Shown one piece after another: positions 1 to 6,774 of a DNA stretch of 6,774 nt. The stretch comes from a bacterium. Its GTDB lineage: Bacteria > Planctomycetota > UBA11346. The first letter of the stretch is position 1. Each line of letters opens with the position of its first letter. The translations under genes were made by a program, and so were the position numbers. The notes under the pieces were generated by a model. The model made no database searches. It saw only the letters and a list, made by a program, of their open reading frames with translations, and was not told the origin of the DNA. The DNA lies in assembly GCA_020049615.1 (NCBI GenBank), contig JAIFKN010000074.1, forward strand, positions 1 to 6,774, given 5' to 3'.

Positions 1-6
1 CTGGCC

Positions 7-32
7 CAGGACCGCGGGCTTCAGCCCGCGTT
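7..32 (+). repeat. REP-like palindromic element, copy 1
   Basis: A compact GC hairpin: CGCGGGCT (13-20) pairs perfectly with AGCCCGCG (23-30). The stem can be lengthened by GGAC (9-12) pairing with GTCC (35-38) across a TTGG bulge. The 26-bp unit recurs on the opposite strand at 195-220 with 24 of 26 positions identical. It lies 15 bp beyond the 3' end of the minus-strand tRNA, so in the tRNA transcript it would form a strong hairpin that could protect or help end the 3' trailer. No U-tract follows, so a classical intrinsic terminator is not supported. The REP-family label rests on the form and the second copy, not on a database match. Confidence 0.7.
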
Positions 33-47
33 GGGTCCGCGTTGATA

Positions 48-124
48 TGGCAACCCCGGCGTGACTCGAACACGCGACCAACGGTTTAGAAAACCGCCGC
101 TCTATCCAGCTGAGCTACGGGGTC
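48..124 (-). tRNA. tRNA-Arg, anticodon UCU
   Basis: Read on the minus strand this gives a complete 77-nt cloverleaf. The acceptor GACCCCG pairs with CGGGGTT (G-U at the first pair), followed by discriminator G and an encoded CCA at the 3' end. The D arm is GCTC...GAGC. The anticodon stem GCGGT/ACCGT closes the loop TTTCTAA, giving anticodon TCT, which reads AGA arginine codons. The variable loop is short, and the T arm GCGTG-TTCGAGT-CACGC contains the standard TTCGA. AGA is rare in the neighbouring GC-rich genes, so this is a minor-codon tRNA. A weak TACCAT at 134-139 could be its -10 box, but no convincing -35 is seen. REP-like hairpins lie on both sides. The 5' end of the tRNA faces the divergent debranching-enzyme gene. 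Confidence 0.96.
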
Positions 125-194
125 ATGCCCGGGATGGTACAGGAGGCGTTGCGCTGGGAAGGCGGGGTCGCCGCTGGCTGCTGGGTGCCATCTC

Positions 195-220
195 GACGCG
201 GGCAGAAGCCCGCGGTCCTG
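195..220 (-). repeat. REP-like palindromic element, copy 2 (inverted)
   Basis: CGCGGGC (197-203) pairs with GCCCGCG (208-214) around an AGAA loop. Its reverse complement matches the element at 7-32 at 24 of 26 positions; the differences are one loop-side base and the last base. It sits in the 146-bp gap between the divergent tRNA and the debranching-enzyme gene, about 50 bp before the start codon. That is where a promoter or 5' untranslated region would be expected. With copy 1 it forms a head-to-head pair enclosing the tRNA. No other gene or clear promoter was seen in 125-270. Confidence 0.7.
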
Positions 221-270
221 TTGCGTTTTCCGCTAGCCTCCTGCCGCCTGGCTCCAGCCTCCACCGGCGC

Positions 271-3200
271 ATGAGCAATCTGACGATGGATCCGGCCCCG
301 AGCGGCCGCCTGCTGCGCTTCGTCGGCGATCGGGTGCGCTTCCGCCTCGGCTGCGGCGGCGCCCTGCCCCCCGGCTGGAGCGCCCGCCTGCGCACCAACC
401 TCGGCCGGGCCAGCGTCCTGCGCGACGAGATCGTCGCCACCCGCGCCGGCGGCCGGACCTTCGCCGGGGGCAGCTGGCGCGATGTGCCGATGCAGGCGGG
501 CGATGGCTGCTGGGAGCTGGAGCTGCCGCTCGCCGAGGTCGGCTGGTTCCGCGCCAAGGCCTACGCCATCGATCCCCAGGGCCGGCAGCGCTGGCCCGAC
601 GGCGACGATGTCGGCATCAGCGTCAACCCCGACCACACGCGCAGCGGCAACGTCATCTACTGCGCCTTCCCGCGCATGTTCGGGCCCAACAAGGCCAGGG
701 CCTCGACCCGGGATCCGCTGCTCGAGGACAAGATCGCGGCGATGGACAAGCATGGCTGGACGGTGATCCCGCCATCGGGCAAGCTGCGCGACCTCATCCG
801 CGAGCTGCCGCACATCATCACGCGGCTGAACTGCCGCATCCTCCACCTGCTGCCGGTCACCCCGACCCCGACGACCTACGCCCGCATGGGCCGCTTCGGC
901 AGCCCCTATGCCGCGCAGGACCTGATCACCATCGACCCGGCGCTGGTCGAGCACGACCGGCGCACCACCGGGGTCGACCAGTTCCGCGAGCTGACCTACG
1001 CGACCCATCTCGCCGGGGCGCATGTCATCCTCGACATCGCCATCAACCACACCGGCTGGGGCGCGCGCCTGCACGAGCTGCACCCGGAATGGTTCCAGCG
1101 CAATGCCGACGGCTCGTTCAAGAGCCCGGGCGCCTGGGGCACGGTGTGGGAGGACCTGGTCGAGCTGGCGCACGACGACGTGCAGCTGTGGGACGAGCTG
1201 GCCGAGGCCTTCCTCACCTGGTGCCGGCGTGGCGTCGACGGCTTCCGCTGCGACGCCGGCTACATGGTGCCGATGCCGGCCTGGCGCTACATCACCGCCC
1301 GCGTGCGGCAGGAGTTCCCCGACTGCGTCTTCCTGCTCGAGGGCCTGGGCGGGGCGTGGAGCGCGACCGAGTCGCTGCTCACCGAGGGCGGCATGCAGTG
1401 GGCCTACTCCGAGCTGTTCCAGAACAACGACGGGCCGCAGGTCTCGGGCTACCTCGACCACGCCCTGCCGCAGAGCCGCCGAGTCGGCCTGCTGGTCAAC
1501 TACAGCGAGACGCACGACAACGAGCGCCTGGCCAAGCGCGGCCGCGCCTGGTCGCTGCTGCGCAACCGGCTGTGCGCCCTGGCCGCGCCGGGCGGCGCTT
1601 TCGGCTTCACCGCCGGGGTGGAGTGGCTGGCTGGCGAAAAGCTCGAGGTGCACCAGGCCCGCGGCCTCAACTGGGGGGCGCAGGACAACCTGATCGATGA
1701 ACTGGCGCGGCTCGACCGCCTGGTCGCCGACCATCCCTGCTTCCATGCCGATGCCCGGATCTCGCGTCTGTCGCCCGACGGCTCGCCGCTGCTGGCGCTG
1801 CGCCGCGAATCCTCCGGGGAGGCCGGGCCGCGCGAGAGCGTGCTGGTGCTGGTCAACCTCGACACCGCCGCCAAGCAGTCGATCCGGCTGTCCGCGGAGG
1901 TGGTGCGCGACATGGGTGCGCCGTCGATCGACCTGCTCGGCCAGCACGCCCCGGCGATCATCCCGCAGGGCGACGGCACCCTCACCGTCGGCCTCGGCCC
2001 CGGCGAGTCGTACTGCCTCGCCGCCAGCGCCGAGCCGCTCGGTCTCGCGGGCGACGCCTATCGCGCCGCCCGCGCCCAGGCCGCCATCGCCACCCAGGTG
2101 CTGCACGTCGCCCTTCCCGACGGAGACGGCGGTCCGGTGTCCTGGACCGCGCTGGCGCAGCGCTTCAGCGCCGATCCGGTACGCTTCCTCGCCGCTGCGG
2201 CCCGCCTCGACCGCGAGACCGCCCGGCGCGACCTCGGCGCTGCGCTCGACGCCGCCGCCGGCATCGCCGACCAGCCGCGGGTGACCGTGCTGACCGTGCG
2301 CGATCTCAGCCGCGTGGTGCCCATCCCGCCCGGCAGCTGGCTGCTGCTGCGCGATGGCGCGCCGTTCGCCGCCGCGCTGCAGCGCGCCGCGGGCCGGGTC
2401 GCGCTGCGCGTGCGCTCGGTGCCGGTCGAGGGCGGGCATGTCGCCGTGATCAGCCCGCAGCCGGAGGCCGGTCCGGCCGAGCTGACCCTCGAGCGCTTCG
2501 CCACCAGCGGCGCCCAGGCGGTGATGCGCGTGCTGTTCCTCGCCCTGCCTCCCGACCCGGCGGTGCGCCGGCCGCAGGACGGCCTGGTGCTGCTGGCCAA
2601 CGGCCGCGGCGCGATGACCCGGCTGCATGCCGATCTCGGCCGCATCAGCAGCAAGTACGACTGCCTGCTCGGGGCCAACCTGCACACCGACGCGCCGTGC
2701 GACCGCCATGTCCTGGCCAAGCGCCTGCGCGCGTGGGTCGATGCCGACGGCTTCATCACGCCGCTCGACGCCGCCAACCTCGCCGACTGCACCGCCGGAC
2801 CGCCGGCCGAGTGGAGCTTCGTCGCCAATGCCGGCGACGGCCGCACGGTCGAGCTGCGCCTCACTGTCGACCTGCTCGCCGGCCGCAACGCCGTGGTCGC
2901 GCGCCTGGCGCGCCCGGCCACCGCCCCGCGTTGGGGCCGACCGCTGCCGCCCGAGGCGCGGGTCTCGGTGACCGTGCGCGTCGACGTCGAGGATCGCTCG
3001 TTCCATGGCGAGACCCGGCGCAGCCCCGAGGCCGAGGGCCATCTCGCCGGCGCCACGACCATGCAGCCGCGCGGCTTCACCTGCGCCTTCGCCGCCGACC
3101 GGCGCCTGGTCGCCAGCGCCGATCGTGGCGCCTTCCACGCCGATGCCGAGTGGTGCCAAGGGATCCCGCATCCGATCGAATCCGGCCGTGGCATGACCGG

Positions 3201-4632
3201 TTCCGGCGACGCGTGGAGCCCGGGCTGGTTCGAGCTGCCGCTGGCGGCCGGCGAGGCCGCCACCCTGGTGGTGCATGCCGACGCCGAGGCCCCGACCGCG
3301 GGCGAGGTCGCCGGCTTCGCCGAGGCCCGCCGGACGCGCACCGCCGATGCGGTGGCGCGGGCCAACCTGCCCGGCCAGGACGACCTCGGGCGCACCCTGG
3401 CCACCGCCCTGCAGGCCTTCGTCGTCCGTCGTGGCGCCGGCTCGACGGTGATCGCCGGCTATCCCTGGTTCCTCGACTGGGGTCGCGACACCTTCATCAG
3501 CGCCCGTGGCATGCTGACGGCCGGGCTCGACGACGAGGTGCGCGGCCTGCTCTGCGCCTTCGGCCGCTTCGTCGAGCGCGGCACCCTGCCCAACCTGCTC
3601 AACGGCGACGAGGCGTGCAACCGCGACACCAGCGACGCGCCGCTCTGGTACGCGCTCGCCGCCGAGGAATGGGTGGCGCGCAACCGCAAGCCGGGCCACG
3701 CCCTCGAGGTCGCCCCCGGCCGGACCCTGCTGCAGGCCCTGGCCGACATCGCCACCGGCTGGATCGACGGCACGCCCAACGGCATCCGTGTCGACCACGC
3801 CAGCGGTCTGGCCTGGAGCCCGCCGCACTTCACCTGGATGGACACCAACTATCCGGCGTGCACCCCGCGCACCGGCTATCCGGTCGAGATCCAGGCCCTG
3901 TGGATCCGTCTGCTGCGCCAGCTCGAGCGGGCCAAGGCGCCGGCCCCCCGCGGCGCCTGGAAGGCCTGGGCTGATCGCGCCGAGGCCTCGTGCGCGCGGT
4001 GGCTCGAGCCCGAAGGCTGGCTGTCCGACTGCCTGCTGGCGCCGCAGGGCGAGGCGGCCGAGCACGCCGTGCCCGACCGCAGCCTGCGCCCGAACCAGTA
4101 CCTCGCCATCGCCCTCGGCCTGCTCGATGGTGTGCAGGCGCGGCGCGCCTGCGCCGCCGGCGAGCGCTTCCTGCTGGTGCCGGGCGCGATGCGCACCCTC
4201 GCCCCGCTGCCGGTCGAACCCCCGCTGGAGATCCGCGCCGCCGACGGGCGCATGCTCGCCGATCCGCTGCGCCCCTACCAGGGCAGGTACGAAGGCGATG
4301 AGGACACGCGGCGGAAGCCCGCCTACCATAATGGCACGGCCTGGCCGTGGCTGCTGCCGAGCTACTGCGAGGCGGTGGCCAAGGCGTGGGACCATGCCCC
4401 GGCTGCGATGACGACGGCGCGGGCCTGGCTCGGGTCGGTCGATGTGCTGCTCGACACCGGCTGCCTCGGGCACCTGCCGGAGATCCTGGATGGCGATGCA
4501 CCGCACGCGCAGCGCGGCTGCGATGCCCAGGCCTGGAGCGTCAGCGAGAGCCTGCGCGTCTGGCGGCTGTTGGCACGAGGGGCCAGCCCCTCGGGCTCCC
4601 CGGCAGGGGCCTCGCCCCTGCACCCCGCTTAG
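271..4632 (+). CDS. Fused glycogen debranching enzyme (GH13 alpha-amylase domain + amylo-alpha-1,6-glucosidase)
   Basis: A 1453-residue predicted cytoplasmic enzyme for removing branches from glycogen-type alpha-glucans. After a beta-rich N-terminal segment (about 1-135), a GH13 barrel shows all four catalytic motifs: DIAINH (D255-H260), GFRCDAG with nucleophile D328, LLEGLGG with acid/base E357, and ETHDNE with H415-D416. A middle region of unclear fold runs to about 765. A GDE_N-like segment begins near LLANGRGAMTRLH (about 775). GDE_C follows from about 1031, with YPWFLDWGRDT (1064-1074), NGDEACNRDTSDAPLWY (1111-1127), YHNGTAWPW (near 1353) and AWSVSE (E1426). By family analogy D1073 and E1426 are candidate glucosidase catalytic residues. 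Order and length resemble the eukaryotic transferase/glucosidase; whether the GH13 half is a transferase or a hydrolase is inferred only. The frame is open from position 61, but that extension overlaps the tRNA. ATG 271 was therefore chosen (ATG 286 is the alternative); neither has a clear ribosome-binding site. The last 18 residues come from GC hairpins. Confidence 0.9.
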   Translation: MSNLTMDPAPSGRLLRFVGDRVRFRLGCGGALPPGWSARLRTNLGRASVLRDEIVATRAGGRTFAGGSWRDVPMQAGDGCWELELPLAEVGWFRAKAYAIDPQGRQRWPDGDDVGISVNPDHTRSGNVIYCAFPRMFGPNKARASTRDPLLEDKIAAMDKHGWTVIPPSGKLRDLIRELPHIITRLNCRILHLLPVTPTPTTYARMGRFGSPYAAQDLITIDPALVEHDRRTTGVDQFRELTYATHLAGAHVILDIAINHTGWGARLHELHPEWFQRNADGSFKSPGAWGTVWEDLVELAHDDVQLWDELAEAFLTWCRRGVDGFRCDAGYMVPMPAWRYITARVRQEFPDCVFLLEGLGGAWSATESLLTEGGMQWAYSELFQNNDGPQVSGYLDHALPQSRRVGLLVNYSETHDNERLAKRGRAWSLLRNRLCALAAPGGAFGFTAGVEWLAGEKLEVHQARGLNWGAQDNLIDELARLDRLVADHPCFHADARISRLSPDGSPLLALRRESSGEAGPRESVLVLVNLDTAAKQSIRLSAEVVRDMGAPSIDLLGQHAPAIIPQGDGTLTVGLGPGESYCLAASAEPLGLAGDAYRAARAQAAIATQVLHVALPDGDGGPVSWTALAQRFSADPVRFLAAAARLDRETARRDLGAALDAAAGIADQPRVTVLTVRDLSRVVPIPPGSWLLLRDGAPFAAALQRAAGRVALRVRSVPVEGGHVAVISPQPEAGPAELTLERFATSGAQAVMRVLFLALPPDPAVRRPQDGLVLLANGRGAMTRLHADLGRISSKYDCLLGANLHTDAPCDRHVLAKRLRAWVDADGFITPLDAANLADCTAGPPAEWSFVANAGDGRTVELRLTVDLLAGRNAVVARLARPATAPRWGRPLPPEARVSVTVRVDVEDRSFHGETRRSPEAEGHLAGATTMQPRGFTCAFAADRRLVASADRGAFHADAEWCQGIPHPIESGRGMTGSGDAWSPGWFELPLAAGEAATLVVHADAEAPTAGEVAGFAEARRTRTADAVARANLPGQDDLGRTLATALQAFVVRRGAGSTVIAGYPWFLDWGRDTFISARGMLTAGLDDEVRGLLCAFGRFVERGTLPNLLNGDEACNRDTSDAPLWYALAAEEWVARNRKPGHALEVAPGRTLLQALADIATGWIDGTPNGIRVDHASGLAWSPPHFTWMDTNYPACTPRTGYPVEIQALWIRLLRQLERAKAPAPRGAWKAWADRAEASCARWLEPEGWLSDCLLAPQGEAAEHAVPDRSLRPNQYLAIALGLLDGVQARRACAAGERFLLVPGAMRTLAPLPVEPPLEIRAADGRMLADPLRPYQGRYEGDEDTRRKPAYHNGTAWPWLLPSYCEAVAKAWDHAPAAMTTARAWLGSVDVLLDTGCLGHLPEILDGDAPHAQRGCDAQAWSVSESLRVWRLLARGASPSGSPAGASPLHPA
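4576..4593 (+). repeat. Perfect GC hairpin inside the 3' end of the debranching-enzyme gene, first of two
   Basis: CGAGGGGC (4576-4583) pairs perfectly with GCCCCTCG (4586-4593), leaving a 2-base centre. It starts exactly where the recognisable GDE_C homology stops and encodes the start of a Gly/Ala/Ser/Pro-rich tail. A second hairpin of similar design follows after 9 bp. Confidence 0.6.
4603..4621 (+). repeat. Perfect GC hairpin inside the 3' end of the debranching-enzyme gene, second of two
   Basis: GCAGGGGC (4603-4610) pairs perfectly with GCCCCTGC (4614-4621) around a CTC loop. It ends 8 bp before the TAG stop codon. No T-tract follows, so it is not a textbook intrinsic terminator, although either hairpin could still stabilise the mRNA 3' end. 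Both hairpins share a GGGGC/GCCCC core, and the peptide GASP is encoded twice. Confidence 0.6.
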
Positions 4633-4696
4633 CACGCCGCGCTGACGCGCGTCGATCCGCGGGCACCACGCCGGACACAGGTTCGCTGGGCGCTCG
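4631..4696 (+). repeat. 66-bp perfect direct repeat, copy 1
   Basis: Identical over 66 bases to 4779-4844, with a period of 148 bp. It begins with the last two bases of the TAG stop codon of the debranching enzyme and ends at CGCTCG. Each copy contains the 10-bp palindrome GACGCGCGTC (here 4644-4653). No convincing reading frame or RNA fold accounts for it. The 82-bp spacer (4697-4778) is not itself repeated in this window. Confidence 0.9.
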
Positions 4697-4778
4697 CGGG
4701 CCTACCACAACCCACGGCACGGTGTCCGCCGCTCGCTTCGGCGCTCACCCGCCACGGTTGCTCGACCATGCACCCGCC

Positions 4779-4844
4779 AGCACGCCGCGCTGACGCGCGT
4801 CGATCCGCGGGCACCACGCCGGACACAGGTTCGCTGGGCGCTCG
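4779..4844 (+). repeat. 66-bp perfect direct repeat, copy 2
   Basis: Second identical copy of 4631-4696, with its GACGCGCGTC palindrome at 4792-4801. It is followed directly by the 12-bp palindrome GTTGCCGGCAAC and then by the 3' end of the convergent Mrp/ApbC gene. The two copies and their spacer take up nearly all of the 252-bp gap 4633-4884. The rest of that gap shows no gene and no clear terminator. Confidence 0.9.
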
Positions 4845-4856
4845 GTTGCCGGCAAC
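4845..4856. repeat. 12-bp perfect palindrome near the convergent gene ends
   Basis: GTTGCCGGCAAC is self-complementary over all 12 bases. It lies about 28 bp beyond the stop codon of the minus-strand Mrp/ApbC gene. CGGTT (4843-4847) could also pair with AACCG slightly further right. There is no T-tract, so a terminator role is only a possibility. Confidence 0.3.
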
Positions 4857-4884
4857 GGAACCGCGAGCCGGGGGCCGACGGACG

Positions 4885-5919
<1,035 letters not shown>

Positions 5920-5922
5920 GGT

Positions 5923-6016
5923 AGGCTTGAGGCTTGAGGCTTGAGGCCTGAGGTCCATTGCCACCCGCAGGCATGGGACGGACGTCCTCAAGCCTCAAGT
6001 CTCAAGCCTCAAGCCT
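5923..6016. repeat. Inverted array of 7-bp repeats forming a long stem-loop
   Basis: The left arm (5923-5953) holds four tandem heptamers, GCTTGAG three times then GCCTGAG (5925-5952). The right arm (5986-6016) holds four complementary heptamers, CCTCAAG twice, TCTCAAG, then CCTCAAG. The reverse complement of the left arm matches the right arm at 29 of 31 positions, so RNA from either strand could fold into a 31-bp stem with a 32-nt loop (5954-5985). It fills most of the 102-bp gap between the fabV stop and the apbC start. The stem ends about 4 nt from the apbC ATG, over the position where a ribosome-binding site would sit. It could act as a processing, stability or attenuation element; no T-tract is present. 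Confidence 0.85.
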
Positions 6017-6021
6017 GGTGA

Positions 6022-6774
6022 TCAGGCCAGTTCCGCCGAGACTTCCACCGGCGCCGCGTAATCCACTCCTGGCACCTCGAAGCCGAACAGGCGGCGGAAG
6101 CCGGTCTTGAAGCCGTCGTAGTCGCCGAGCTGGCGCAGATTGGCGCTGTCGACGGCCAGCCAGCGGCGGTTGACCTCGGCCTGCACGCCGGGATCCATCT
6201 CCCAGTCGTCGACGCGGATGCGGCCCTGCTCGTCGAGCTTCGGCTGCTTGCCGGGGCCGAGGTGCTCCTTGAACAGGCGCACGATCTGCTCGCCGGTCTC
6301 CTCGTGCGTGCCCTTCTCCTTCATCACCTGGTAGAGCAGGGCGATGTAGAGGGGGACGATGGGGATGGCCGAGCTGGCCTGGGTGACCAGCGCCTTGTTG
6401 ACGCTGACCCAGGCGCCGCCGCCGCTCTTGGCCAGACGCACATGCAGCTCGCGGCCGGTGGCCTCGAGGTGGTCCTTGGCGGCGCCGATGGTGCCGGCGC
6501 GGTAGATCGGATGGGTGACCTTGGGGCCGATATAGCTGTAGGCGACGGTGCGGCAGTTCGGGGCGAGCAGGCCGGCGGCCGACAGCACCTCGATCCACAG
6601 CTTCCAGTCCTCGCCGCCCATGACCTTGATCGTGCCGGCCTTCTCCTCGGCCGTCGCGGTCGGTAGGGTGACCTCCTTGATCACGTCGGTGTCGAGATCG
6701 ACGGTCTTGGCGGTGTAGGCGTCGCCGAGCGGCTTGAGCACCGAGCCCCACAGGGTGTCGCTGTCGGGATCCTT
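6022..6774 (-). CDS. fabV: FabV-type NADH-dependent enoyl-ACP / trans-2-enoyl-CoA reductase, C-terminal part (5' end beyond window)
   Basis: The frame is open to the window edge and encodes the last 250 residues before a TGA stop. FabV reduces the trans-2 double bond of enoyl-ACP (or enoyl-CoA) with NADH, the final step of each fatty-acid elongation cycle; the family is known for triclosan tolerance. The family's Y-x8-K active site is present as YRAGTIGAAK (residues 91-100 of the fragment), preceded by AYSYIGPKVTHPI. In characterised FabV proteins these residues are Tyr235 and Lys244, so about 144 N-terminal residues, including the NAD-binding Rossmann part, lie outside the window. The implied full length of about 394 fits the family. 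SVLKPLGDAYTAKTVD near the left end of the fragment is also typical. GTG at 6741 could be read as a start but is internal, because homology continues upstream. The protein is probably cytosolic. Possibly co-transcribed with the downstream apbC. Confidence 0.95.
   Translation of the reverse strand, partial: KDPDSDTLWGSVLKPLGDAYTAKTVDLDTDVIKEVTLPTATAEEKAGTIKVMGGEDWKLWIEVLSAAGLLAPNCRTVAYSYIGPKVTHPIYRAGTIGAAKDHLEATGRELHVRLAKSGGGAWVSVNKALVTQASSAIPIVPLYIALLYQVMKEKGTHEETGEQIVRLFKEHLGPGKQPKLDEQGRIRVDDWEMDPGVQAEVNRRWLAVDSANLRQLGDYDGFKTGFRRLFGFEVPGVDYAAPVEVSAELA

Noticed and set aside
134..162. Sigma70-type promoter for the tRNA (TACCAT at 134-139 on the minus strand)
   Set aside because: The -10 match is partial and the sequence about 17 bp upstream (CCTTCC) does not resemble a -35 box, so it was not listed as a feature.
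61..270. Upstream extension of the debranching-enzyme frame
   Set aside because: The extra 70 residues run through the tRNA and the REP-like hairpin and show no protein homology that I recognise. ATG 271 just before the first plausible domain is preferred.
4576..4632. Intrinsic terminator for the debranching-enzyme gene
   Set aside because: The hairpins are strong but lie inside the coding sequence and no T-tract follows either of them.
115..4635. An antisense open frame of about 1506 codons covering the whole debranching-enzyme gene
   Set aside because: Its translation is low-complexity (rich in Gly, Ala, Arg, Gln) without recognisable domains, whereas the plus strand carries ordered GH13 and GDE_C motifs. 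Long antisense frames are expected opposite high-GC genes.
4631..4844. Possible minimal CRISPR array
   Set aside because: Only two repeats, 66 bp long with an 82-bp spacer, and no cas genes nearby; the dimensions do not fit CRISPR.
6002..6751. A second minus-strand frame overlapping fabV
   Set aside because: It is in a different frame from the one carrying the FabV Y-x8-K motif, and its translation is basic low-complexity sequence.

Overview
This is a GC-rich stretch (roughly 70% G+C by eye) of bacterial chromosome. It carries one tRNA gene, two complete protein genes and one gene cut by the right edge, with unusually repeat-rich gaps between them. The lineage is not resolved. FabV, an Mrp/ApbC protein with its N-terminal DUF59-type domain, a CCA-encoding tRNA gene, REP-like hairpins and weak Shine-Dalgarno signals all fit a GC-rich Gram-negative bacterium. 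No mobile-element gene, rRNA or CRISPR array is visible.

Layout, left to right: (1) 1-270 holds a minus-strand tRNA-Arg(UCU) at 48-124, flanked by two near-identical 26-bp REP-like hairpins in opposite orientation (7-32 and 195-220). (2) 271-4632 (+) is a 1453-residue fused glycogen debranching enzyme: a GH13 alpha-amylase-type N-terminal half plus a GDE_N/GDE_C amylo-alpha-1,6-glucosidase C-terminal half, the domain order of the eukaryotic bifunctional enzyme. Its last 18 residues are encoded by two back-to-back GC hairpins. (3) 4633-4884 is a convergent intergenic region dominated by a perfect 66-bp direct repeat (4631-4696 and 4779-4844). (4) 4885-5919 (-) is an Mrp/ApbC-type Fe-S cluster carrier ATPase. 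(5) 5920-6021 holds an inverted array of 7-bp repeats, four units per arm, able to form a 31-bp near-perfect stem with a 32-nt loop. (6) 6022-6774 (-) is the C-terminal ~250 residues of FabV, the NADH-dependent enoyl-ACP/trans-2-enoyl-CoA reductase.

The functions are housekeeping: glycogen breakdown, Fe-S cluster delivery, the last reductive step of fatty-acid elongation, and decoding of AGA codons. FabV and ApbC lie on the same strand 102 bp apart and could be co-transcribed, with the heptamer stem-loop inside the message directly before the ApbC start. The debranching enzyme is convergent to them and divergent from the tRNA, so it is probably its own transcription unit. The points that deserve a second look are the repeat structures in every gap and the eukaryote-like fusion of the debranching enzyme. 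No new defence or mobile system is evident.
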